Assembly (NCBI GenBank): GCA_900550095.1
Contig: URRG01000163.1
Span: 1 to 5,805, forward strand
From: an uncultured Oscillospiraceae bacterium
GTDB lineage: Bacteria; Bacillota; Clostridia; Oscillospirales; Acutalibacteraceae
DNA: 5,805 nucleotides
Direction: 5' to 3'
The position numbers and the translations under genes were made by a program. Shown piece by piece: positions 1 through 4,570 of the stretch; position 1 is the first letter of the stretch; each line of letters opens with the position of its first letter. Below the pieces are notes generated by a model that was given only the letters and a program-made list of their open reading frames with translations, ran no database searches and was not told the origin of the DNA.

Positions 1-150
1 TTACCTAAAGAGAAGCTCTATACCTGCTCGTGAGTTTCTCCTCCTATCGCCTCCGTTTCCTTTTTCTCCGTCATACACAGGCGGGCGTTCTTCCCCATGC
101 AGCTCGATGTGGAAATCATGCAAAACAGTGCGCCGTCGATTTTCGCTCTT

Positions 151-179
151 GCAGGAAGCGGGAGAACGCCTGCGTTTTT
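151..179 (+). terminator. Possible intrinsic terminator of the upstream gene
   Basis: A short hairpin pairs GCAG (151-154) and GCG (158-160) with CGC (167-169) and CTGC (170-173). A GAA bulge lies on the left arm and the loop is GGAGAA. It is followed by G and five T, then a further T-rich stretch to about 220. An alternative pairing is GCAGG/CCTGC. The form fits an intrinsic terminator for a gene entering from the left, perhaps dnaA. The stem is short, so this is moderate to weak. Confidence 0.35.
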
Positions 180-320
180 ATCTTTTGGGTTTTATTTTCC
201 TCTCTTTTTTCATGACGGCGCGGGAGACATTTCTTCGCATCGCCTTGTTCAAAAAATGATACAAATACATAAAATTGTATATATTACGGAAAGTATACTC
301 CTTAGGATGAAGAAAACGCC

Positions 321-349
321 TTGCCTTTTTCCGCAAGTCTTTATATACT
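321..349 (+). promoter_or_regulatory. Candidate sigma-A promoter upstream of dnaN
   Basis: TTGCCT (321-326) and TATACT (344-349) match the -35 and -10 consensus at 4/6 and 5/6 and are separated by exactly 17 nt, in an AT-rich stretch. If used, it would give dnaN a leader of about 340 nt that includes the repeats at 380-453 and 552-606. A TTGACG at 612-617 looks like a better -35 nearer the gene, but I find no matching -10 downstream. The call rests on sequence match alone. Confidence 0.35.
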
Positions 350-379
350 TAAATAATGCAGGCGTGTTTTTCTGATCTG

Positions 380-453
380 TCCGAGGCGTCCGAGATGTTG
401 ATGCTGAAGATATCAAAAAAATAAAAAATATCCGAAACGTCTGCTCCGACGCA
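380..453 (+). repeat. Four TCCGA-headed nonamers flanking an A-rich tract
   Basis: TCCGAGGCG (380-388) and TCCGAGATG (389-397) are adjacent. After an A-rich tract (405-432) come TCCGAAACG (431-439) and TCCGACGCA (445-453). All share TCCGA with a partly conserved tail. They are not DnaA boxes. They could be protein-binding sites around an easily melted segment, or a worn version of the short tandem arrays seen elsewhere in the window. Confidence 0.4.
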
Positions 454-551
454 TGCGGGCCTTTTTGCCTCCATGTTATGCATATCTTGCCTGAATATCT
501 TCGTATATCGGCAGAGCTCAGTATGCGTTTTGCATGCGTTATACGCGGGTG

Positions 552-606
552 CTGTATAGGCGGCTGTATAGGCTGCATCGGCTGCATCGTATAGAGCTCT
601 GTATAT
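552..606 (+). repeat. CTGTATAG / CTGCATCG degenerate short tandem array
   Basis: Near-identical octamers recur: CTGTATAG at 552 and 564, CTGCATCG at 573 and 582, and CTGTATAT at 599. Most are separated by a single G, giving a 9-bp step. The array is bounded by GAGCTC words at 514 and 594, which with their flanks form an imperfect inverted repeat. The reverse complement of its main unit, CTATACAG, occurs in the array at 4129-4192, so the two look like relatives in opposite orientation. Confidence 0.65.
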
Positions 607-696
607 CTGTTTTGACGTATTTCACTATTTTGGTTTGCTTTCAAACCGCGGGACTGAAAAGCCCGTATAGACCCGTTATAGAAAGGATGTATGGAC

Positions 697-1833
697 ATGA
701 TCCAATTAACCTGTGACCGGCAGCAGCTGGTGGAGGCCGTCTCCAATGTGCAGCGGGCCGTTTCTTCCAAGTCCTCCGTTCCCGCCCTGGAGGGTATCCT
801 CCTGAAGGCGGAGAGGGACGGCATGACCCTCTGCGGCTTCGACCTGGAGCTGGGCATGACCACCCGGCTGCCCGCCCGTATTGAGGAAAGCGGTTCCGTG
901 ATCCTGGGGGCCCGGCTGTTTTCCGATATCATCCGCCGCCTTCCGGGGGATTTGGTGAAGCTCACGGTGGATGAAAAAAATGTGACCACCATCGAAAGCG
1001 GCGCCAGCGAATTTTCCATCGCGGGCATGGGGGCCGAGGAATACCCCGAGCTTCCCTCCGTCTCCGGGGTCGGGGAGTTCAGCGTGCAGAACGACCTGCT
1101 CAAGGGGATGATCCGCCAGACTATTTTCGCCGTGGCGGACTCCGACGCGAAGCCCATCCACACGGGCACCCTTTTTGAGCTTTCCGGCGGGCGGCTGCGC
1201 CTCGTATCGGTGGACGGCTACCGCCTGGCCATGCGTGAGGAGATCCTCACCGGGGAAGGGGCGGAGGGCGCCGCTTCCGACGCCGCCGGGGAACTGTCCT
1301 TTGTGGTGCCGGGGAAGACCCTCACGGAGGTCATGAAGCTTCTTCCTGAGGACGACGGAAACGTGGGCATCCAGGTGGGAAGGCGTCATATCCTTTTCAC
1401 TATCGGCAGCTATACGGTGATTTCCCGCCTGCTGGAGGGGGAGTTTTTAGATTACCGCTCCGCCATTCCTTCCGCCTGTCAAACGGAGGTCAAAGCCAAC
1501 ACCAGAGAATTCATCGGCAGCGTGGAGCGCGTTTCCCTTTTGATCACGGACAGGCTCAAAAGCCCTATCCGCTGCGTGTTCGGGGAGGATTCCATCCATC
1601 TCTCCTGCTCCACAGCCATCGGCAGGGCCAACGACCAGTTTTCCGCTTCCATCGAGGGCGCGGGCCTGGAGATGGGCTTCAACAACCGCTACCTGCTGGA
1701 CGCTCTGCGAAACACCGAGGGGGACGAGGTGCGCATCCAGCTCAACGGGCCCCTGAGCCCCATGAAGATCATGCCGCCGGAGGGGGATTCCTACCTGTTT
1801 TTGGTGCTGCCCGTCCGCCTGAAAGCAAACTGA
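697..1833 (+). CDS. dnaN: DNA polymerase III subunit beta (sliding clamp)
   Basis: DnaN forms the ring-shaped dimer that encircles DNA and tethers the replicative polymerase, and it is a docking platform for repair and mismatch proteins. The product is 378 residues, normal for the family, and the three clamp domains fill the length. Seen: an N-terminus of the form MIQLTC...L with VSSKSSVPALEGILL close behind; VDGYRLA (about 172-178) in the second domain; LLEGEFLDY (about 246-253); and the closing LPVRL near the C-terminus, the region that forms the partner-binding pocket. Start choice: ATG at 691 and ATG at 697 are in frame. The GAAAGGA Shine-Dalgarno (681-687) is only 3 nt from 691 but 9 nt from 697, and family N-termini usually begin directly at this strand, so I prefer 697. 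Using 691 adds only Met-Asp. It is the first gene of the block with the S4 gene and recF. Confidence 0.97.
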   Translation: MIQLTCDRQQLVEAVSNVQRAVSSKSSVPALEGILLKAERDGMTLCGFDLELGMTTRLPARIEESGSVILGARLFSDIIRRLPGDLVKLTVDEKNVTTIESGASEFSIAGMGAEEYPELPSVSGVGEFSVQNDLLKGMIRQTIFAVADSDAKPIHTGTLFELSGGRLRLVSVDGYRLAMREEILTGEGAEGAASDAAGELSFVVPGKTLTEVMKLLPEDDGNVGIQVGRRHILFTIGSYTVISRLLEGEFLDYRSAIPSACQTEVKANTREFIGSVERVSLLITDRLKSPIRCVFGEDSIHLSCSTAIGRANDQFSASIEGAGLEMGFNNRYLLDALRNTEGDEVRIQLNGPLSPMKIMPPEGDSYLFLVLPVRLKAN

Positions 1834-1881
1834 AGGCAGGGCAAGGGCAGAATAAGGAACGAAGGCAGCGGTAAGCGGAAG

Positions 1882-1900
1882 AAAGGAGGCCGGCCTTTTG
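1882..1900 (+). promoter_or_regulatory. Strong SD and TTG start of the S4 gene inside a palindrome
   Basis: A strong Shine-Dalgarno, AAAGGAGG (1882-1889), lies 8 nt before the TTG start at 1898, which decides the start over the GTG at 1910. The SD overlaps the perfect palindrome AGGCCGGCCT (1887-1896), and AAAGG (1882-1886) can pair with CCTTT (1894-1898). In mRNA this hairpin would cover both SD and start codon, so translation may be damped or opened by ribosomes finishing dnaN 64 nt upstream. The pairing is seen; the control is inferred. Confidence 0.5.
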
Positions 1901-2125
1901 GAAAGGCTTGTGATTGATACGGAATATATCCGCCTGCAGGACGCCCTGAAGCTTTCGGGGGCGGCCGGGACGGGCGGCCAGGCCAAGGTGGCCGTTCAGA
2001 GCGGGCTCGTAAAGGTGAACGGGGAGGTATGCCTGATGCGGGGCAAAAAGCTCCGCCCAGGGGACAGGGCCGAATACGGCGGCGTCACGGTGGAGATCGC
2101 CGCCGCTCCTGCAGGGGAGGGCTGA
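1898..2125 (+). CDS. yaaA: S4-domain RNA-binding protein, YaaA/RlbA type
   Basis: A 75-residue protein that is essentially one S4 domain. This RNA-binding fold, found in ribosomal protein S4 and pseudouridine synthases, grips structured RNA; members encoded between dnaN and recF in Firmicutes have been linked to ribosome biogenesis. Seen: YIRLQDALKLSG (10-21), then TGGQAK (25-30), SGLVKVNGEV (35-44), RGKKLRPGD (48-56), and a final strand around VTVEI. The pattern 'GG.AK....G.V.VNGE....RGKKL..GD' is characteristic of this subfamily, and the length is normal. The start is TTG, chosen for the strong SD (1882-1889). The stop TGA is separated by one base from the recF ATG, so the two are very probably translationally coupled. 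The RNA target cannot be read from sequence. Confidence 0.93.
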   Translation: MERLVIDTEYIRLQDALKLSGAAGTGGQAKVAVQSGLVKVNGEVCLMRGKKLRPGDRAEYGGVTVEIAAAPAGEG

Positions 2126-2126
2126 C

Positions 2127-3221
2127 ATGCGGGCAGAGGCTTTGGAGCTTTCTGGGTTCCGGAACCTTTCTCCCCTCTCCCTTTCCCCGGCTCCGGGGGT
2201 CAATGTGATCTATGGGGAAAACGGCCAGGGGAAGACGAACCTTCTGGAGGCACTGTGGATCTTCACGGGAGGGCGTTCCTTCCGCGGGGCGAAGGACGGG
2301 GAGCTCATCCGCCTTCACGGGGAGAGGGCTTCCCTCTCCCTTTCCTTTTTCAGCGAGGAAAGGCGGCAGGAGCTGGAGCTGCGTCTGGGGGAGGGAAAGC
2401 GGTTCGTCTCCCTGAACGGGGTGAAGAAGCGGGCTTCTTCGGAGATCGTGGGGAAATTCTGCGCGGTGATCTTTTCCCCGGAGCATCTTTCCCTTGTGAA
2501 GGAGGGCCCCGCGGGGCGCAGGCAGTTTCTGGATTCGGCCCTGTGCCAGTCCAGGCCCGCCTATGCCGGGCTTCTGACCCGCTATAACAGGACGCTGTTC
2601 CAGCGAAACGCCCTTTTGAAGGACATCCCCCGGCATCCGGAGCTTCTGGACACTCTGGAGATATGGGATATGCGCCTTTCGCAGCTGGGGGAGGAACTCA
2701 CCCGGGAACGCCTCCGGTATGCGGAGGTCCTGGAGCCTGCGGCCGCCGCGGCCTATGAGGGGATATCGGGGGGCCGGGAGGCTTTGGGGCTTTCCTACAG
2801 AAAAGGGTACGAGGGTCCCCTTTCCGAGGCCCTTCTCCGCGGGCGGCGGGAGGATGTGCGCTTCGGCCACACAGGAGCGGGCCCTCACAGGGGGGATCTC
2901 ACGATCCTTCTGAACGGCGTCCCGGCGAAAAGCTTCGGCTCCCAGGGGCAGCAGCGCTCCGCCGTCCTGGCCCTGAAGCTGGCGGAGGCGGAGCTTCTGA
3001 AGCGCTTTACGGGGGAAGAACCCGTGATCCTGCTGGATGACGTCCTGAGCGAGCTGGATTCCCACCGGCAGGAGTACCTTCTCAACCATCTGGAGGGCCG
3101 CCAGGTATTCCTCACCTGCTGTTCCCCTGAGCCCGCCCGCCGCCTGAAAGAGGGCAAGCGCTTTTTCGTGGAGGCGGGGGAAGTGCGGGAGATCAAAGAA
3201 GGCTGTGAAGGCAAAGAATGA
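2127..3221 (+). CDS. recF: DNA replication and repair protein RecF
   Basis: RecF is an SMC/ABC-type ATPase that acts with RecO and RecR to load RecA at single-strand gaps and helps stalled forks restart. The product is 364 residues, typical for RecF. Seen: an N-terminal 'L.L.GFRNL' strand; Walker A GENGQGKT (30-37) followed by NLLEAL; the family segment around FSPEHLSLVKEGPAGRR (116-132); TGAGPHRGDL (249-258); the ABC signature SQGQQR (272-277); and Walker B ILLDDVLSELD (301-311) with the catalytic acidic residues. QVFLT (326-330) occupies the switch region. All key motifs are intact. The ATG at 2127 has a GGGGAGG site (2114-2120) 6 nt upstream, inside the end of the S4 gene. The gene closes the compact dnaN block; the next gene is 312 nt away. 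Confidence 0.97.
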   Translation: MRAEALELSGFRNLSPLSLSPAPGVNVIYGENGQGKTNLLEALWIFTGGRSFRGAKDGELIRLHGERASLSLSFFSEERRQELELRLGEGKRFVSLNGVKKRASSEIVGKFCAVIFSPEHLSLVKEGPAGRRQFLDSALCQSRPAYAGLLTRYNRTLFQRNALLKDIPRHPELLDTLEIWDMRLSQLGEELTRERLRYAEVLEPAAAAAYEGISGGREALGLSYRKGYEGPLSEALLRGRREDVRFGHTGAGPHRGDLTILLNGVPAKSFGSQGQQRSAVLALKLAEAELLKRFTGEEPVILLDDVLSELDSHRQEYLLNHLEGRQVFLTCCSPEPARRLKEGKRFFVEAGEVREIKEGCEGKE

Positions 3222-3309
3222 CGGCCGGAGGAAAAGCCTGAAAGGGCCGGGAGTATGAGAACGGAAAAGGAACAATCTCCAGGCTGGGCTCCTGTTTTTG
3301 GAAAAGGCC

Positions 3310-3360
3310 GCATGAACGCCCCCGCCGGATGGCAAACATATGCCGTTCATGCAGGGGCGT
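3310..3360 (+). promoter_or_regulatory. Two mutually exclusive hairpins in the recF-remB spacer
   Basis: GCATGAACG (3310-3318) pairs perfectly with CGTTCATGC (3344-3352), and GGCA/TGCC (3331-3334/3341-3344) can form inside it. ACGCCCC (3316-3322) pairs perfectly with GGGGCGT (3354-3360). The left arms share ACG (3316-3318), so full pairing of one excludes full pairing of the other, the arrangement seen in attenuators and riboswitches. No T-run of terminator strength follows (only GTTT). I do not recognise a known RNA family here. Confidence 0.35.
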
Positions 3361-3450
3361 GTTTCCGGGACGTCCCTTCGGCCTGGGTTCGGATATCATA
3401 AAGGCGGGGAAGCTTCCCCCGCTGTGTGCAGAGGGAGCTTTTTGGGCCGT

Positions 3451-3498
3451 CCGGCTGTCCGGCTGTCCGGACGTCCGTGCATCCGGGCAGCCGGACAT
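3451..3498 (+). repeat. Six-unit octamer array (CCGGCTGT type) upstream of remB
   Basis: Six consecutive 8-bp units run without a break from 3451 to 3498. The first two are identical (CCGGCTGT), and all six begin with CCG, with CCGGACGT, CCGGGCAG and CCGGACAT among the later ones. The units also form a long hairpin: the 14 nt at 3457-3470 pair with 3483-3496 (one G-U in RNA) over a 12-nt loop, and 3449-3462 is an identical alternative left arm. The array ends 22 nt before the remB SD, so it would sit in the remB leader. The three frames stay open only because of repeat composition. Confidence 0.85.
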
Positions 3499-3533
3499 GA
3501 AACTGAAAATTGAAAACGAAAGGGAGGCTTGCC

Positions 3534-3821
3534 GTGTATCTCCATTTAGGGCAGGATACCGTCGTCAGGACCAGCGAAATCATAGGCATTTTTGATATGG
3601 ATACCTCCACCATCTCCAAAACCACCCGAGAGTATCTTACAGCCTGCGAAAAAAACGGCCATGTGGTGAACGTTTCCATGGAGCTTCCGAAATCCTTCGT
3701 CCTCTGCTGGGATGAAGAGAAAAGCAGGCCCACGGTGTATATTTCGCAGATATCCTCTTCCACCCTGCTGAAACGGAGCGGGTATGTGGATTCCCTCTCC
3801 AACACGGGAGAAAGGGGCTGA
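3534..3821 (+). CDS. remB: RemB/YaaB-type regulator (DUF370 family)
   Basis: The product is 95 residues. In Bacillus subtilis, RemB (YaaB) lies between recF and gyrB and is reported to influence matrix gene expression; its relative RemA is a DNA-binding regulator that recognises repeated sites. Seen: MYLHLGQD at the N-terminus, VVRTSEIIGIFDMDT (10-24), LPKSFVL (52-58), and the closing ISQISSSTLLKRSGY (about 70-84). These match the YaaB pattern 'MYIHLG...V...IVGIFD' and 'SSSTLKKR'. About 14 extra C-terminal residues exceed the Bacillus length. The start is GTG at 3534, with AGGGAGG (3521-3527) 6 nt upstream. An in-frame TTG at 3510 would put that SD inside the gene and break the family N-terminus, so it is rejected. 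The family call is strong; the role in this organism is inferred. Confidence 0.93.
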   Translation: MYLHLGQDTVVRTSEIIGIFDMDTSTISKTTREYLTACEKNGHVVNVSMELPKSFVLCWDEEKSRPTVYISQISSSTLLKRSGYVDSLSNTGERG

Positions 3822-3830
3822 AGAGGAAGA

Positions 3831-3862
3831 CGGAAAAAAGCGGGGGCCGGCCCGTTTTTCCG
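3831..3862 (+). terminator. Probable terminator after remB
   Basis: CGGAAAAA (3831-3838) pairs with TTTTTCCG (3855-3862). A GC core lies inside, CGGG (3841-3844) with CCCG (3851-3854), looped by GGCCGG; the palindrome GGGCCGGCCC spans the core. The A-tract, GC stem and T-tract layout can terminate transcription in both directions. It starts 9 nt after the remB stop, a natural end for the dnaN-recF-remB transcript. Confidence 0.5.
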
Positions 3863-3911
3863 GGATTCATTTGTTTCTGCTTATTTCCGCCTGCCTTCGC
3901 CCTTTTTTCCT

Positions 3912-3942
3912 GCGGCACCGGAGAAAAGGGCCGCTTTTCTTT
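3912..3942 (+). terminator. Possible second terminator after remB
   Basis: GCGGC (3912-3916) pairs with GCCGC (3930-3934), followed directly by TTTTCTTT. The stem is only 5 bp and the loop is 13 nt. Competing pairings exist (CCCTTTT with AAAAGGG, AGAAAAG with CTTTTCT). It may back up the hairpin at 3831-3862. Confidence 0.3.
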
Positions 3943-3962
3943 GCCCGAAATGAGGCTAAAAC

Positions 3963-3991
3963 TTGCGGTTTTTTCAAAAATGCGCTATAAT
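3963..3991 (+). promoter_or_regulatory. Sigma-A type promoter, perfect -10
   Basis: A perfect -10 TATAAT (3986-3991) lies 17 nt after TTGCGG (3963-3968), which matches half of the -35 consensus. The spacer is A/T-rich, and probable terminators lie just upstream. This is the best promoter match in the window. Transcription would begin near 3998 and run towards the zinc-ribbon gene, giving a leader of about 570 nt that includes three tandem arrays. Confidence 0.55.
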
Positions 3992-4128
3992 TGTCTTATA
4001 AGAGGTTTTCCCTCTGCCCTGTATAGGGATATATGGGGAGGGGGAGTCTTTTGTTTTGCCCGTTTTGCGGCCTGGTTCCGCAGGCGATATGCTCCAAAAC
4101 GCCGTATATAAGCCATACTATGTATGGT

Positions 4129-4192
4129 CTGTGCGGATCAACAGTCTGGCAGTTATACAGCCATGCAGCTATACAGTCGTACAGCCGTGCGG
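4129..4192 (+). repeat. Eight-unit octamer array (NNRTRCAG type)
   Basis: Eight contiguous 8-bp units occupy 4129-4192. Each ends in CAG or CGG, and the core four follow NNRTRCAG: TTATACAG (4153), CCATGCAG (4161), CTATACAG (4169), TCGTACAG (4177). The last three positions are nearly fixed, the middle alternates TA/TG, and the first two are free. CTATACAG is the exact reverse complement of the CTGTATAG unit at 552 and 564. Confidence 0.75.
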
Positions 4193-4317
4193 GGTCTTTG
4201 AGCTGCAATGGGCTGCAGGCCGTTTTGCATGAGGCCGTTCAGGAACGCCCGCGGTTTAAACGGCTTGGGGTGCTGGAAATTCTGGAGGCGGAACGGCCCG
4301 GCGGCCTCTGTGTTTTC

Positions 4318-4437
4318 TGTATTTCTGCATTTCGGCTCAGCATCTCTCTATCCCTAATATCCCTGTATCTCCGTATCCCGGCGTTCCGGAAATTACTGGA
4401 AATCTGGAAATGCAGAAATGTAGGAATCTAGAACTGC
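4318..4437 (+). repeat. 120-bp octamer-phased array forming an inverted repeat
   Basis: An 8-bp register holds over 120 bp. The left half is pyrimidine-rich: TGTATTTC (4318), TGCATTTC (4326), and later TATCCCTG (4358), TATCTCCG (4366), TATCCCGG (4374). The right half is purine-rich: GGAAATCT (4398), GGAAATGC (4406), AGAAATGT (4414), AGGAATCT (4422). The halves are roughly inverted copies; a perfect 13-bp inverted repeat pairs ATTTCTGCATTTC (4321-4333) with 4407-4419. The same CTGGAAAT word also occurs at 4273 in the same register, so the array may begin earlier. Confidence 0.7.
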
Positions 4438-4475
4438 GGGGGACCGCGGCTCTCCGGCAGGCGCGCCCTGCAAAG

Positions 4476-4523
4476 GCTGTTTTGCTTTTTTGCGGTTTTG
4501 CTGTTTTGAGCTTTTGAGGCGGG
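4476..4523 (+). repeat. Octamer array (GCNGTTTT type) before the zinc-ribbon gene
   Basis: Five octamers ending in TTTT follow each other without a gap: GCTGTTTT (4476), GCTTTTTT (4484), GCGGTTTT (4492), GCTGTTTT (4500), GAGCTTTT (4508). A sixth, decayed unit is at 4516. The first and fourth are identical. The array ends about 36 nt before the SD of the gene at 4571. It follows the hairpin GCAGG/CCTGC (4457-4471), so a weak terminator function is conceivable. Confidence 0.8.
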
Positions 4524-4570
4524 CCTTCAGCCCGGCGGGCAAGGAAGAAAAGCTGACGCGAGGTAAGAGT

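Larger units (their letters stand above)
1..696. other. Long non-coding region upstream of dnaN
   Basis: I see no credible gene here. Open frames on both strands are short or read through low-complexity sequence, lack a good ribosome binding site and resemble no family. By usual gene order this would be the dnaA-dnaN spacer, but no recognisable DnaA C-terminus is present; a frame ending at the TGA at 31-33 is too short to judge. Contents are a pyrimidine-rich start (35-70), a possible terminator (151-179), an AT-rich stretch (about 243-360 and 405-432), a candidate promoter (321-349), four TCCGA-type repeats (380-453), a CTGTATAG-type array (552-606), and a small hairpin with arms GGTTTG/CAAACC (632-647). 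The AT-rich part could be an unwinding element, but there is no perfect DnaA box (TTATCCACA) on either strand. The nearest matches are TTATGCATA at 476 and TGTGGAAAT at 108. Confidence 0.7.
3222..3533 (+). other. Structured recF-remB spacer
   Basis: This is 312 nt without a credible gene. It holds several base-paired elements: AGCCTG/CAGGCT arms at about 3234-3285; the competing hairpins at 3310-3360; a perfect palindrome GGGACGTCCC (3367-3376); a GC hairpin GCGGGG/CCCCGC (3404-3422, loop AAGCTTC); and the octamer array at 3451-3498. The final 13 nt hold the remB Shine-Dalgarno. I find no convincing promoter. A T-run follows the weak CAGG/CCTG hairpin at about 3282-3299, which is too short to call a terminator. 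The spacer may act as a long 5' leader for remB if transcription continues from recF. Confidence 0.6.
3822..4570 (+). other. 749-nt repeat-rich gap between remB and the zinc-ribbon gene
   Basis: I see no convincing gene. The gap holds two terminator-like hairpins (3831-3862, 3912-3942), a good promoter (3963-3991), a small hairpin AGAGG/CCTCT at the probable transcript start (4001-4015), a hairpin CCATAC/GTATGG (4113-4127), three octamer arrays (4129-4192, 4318-4437, 4476-4523), and hairpins GCAGG/CCTGC (4457-4471) and CGGGC/GCCCG (4520-4534). An open frame runs from about 4033 or 4051 to 4431 and opens with a CPFC motif. Most of it runs through the arrays and has low-complexity composition, so I do not call it. 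The layout suggests a long 5' leader for the gene at 4571. Confidence 0.6.

Noticed and set aside
476..484. TTATGCATA as a DnaA box
   Set aside because: It differs from the consensus in the second half, is itself nearly palindromic, and is not part of a cluster of boxes.
612..640. Promoter with TTGACG as -35 near dnaN
   Set aside because: The -35 is good, but the sequence 16-18 nt downstream (around TTGCTT) does not resemble a -10.
249..1169. Long open frame on the - strand over the upstream spacer and dnaN
   Set aside because: It lies mostly antisense to dnaN, has no family resemblance and has an unlikely composition; its downstream part runs through AT-rich non-coding sequence.
3275..3299. 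Terminator after recF (CAGG/CCTG followed by TTTTT)
   Set aside because: A four-base-pair stem is too weak to support a terminator call.
2085..3350. 421-codon open frame on the - strand opposite recF
   Set aside because: It exists because recF is GC-rich with few antisense stops. The translation is Pro/Leu/Gly/Arg-rich without motifs, while recF on the + strand has all Walker and signature motifs.
3451..3498. CRISPR-like array
   Set aside because: The units are 8 bp, contiguous and degenerate, with no spacers of constant length and no cas genes in the window.
3510..3533. Upstream TTG start for remB
   Set aside because: It would place the strong AGGGAGG site inside the gene and add eight residues before the conserved family N-terminus; GTG 3534 fits both SD spacing and the family.
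4033..4431. 132-codon frame with a CPFC motif near its start
   Set aside because: Most of its length crosses two octamer arrays, giving low-complexity protein, and the second CxxC of a zinc ribbon is not placed as expected. Kept only as a finding about the leader.
4490..4570. N-terminal extension of the zinc-ribbon protein
   Set aside because: The extension is translated T-rich octamer array with no suitable SD; ATG 4571 has an SD and leads directly into the CPYC motif.
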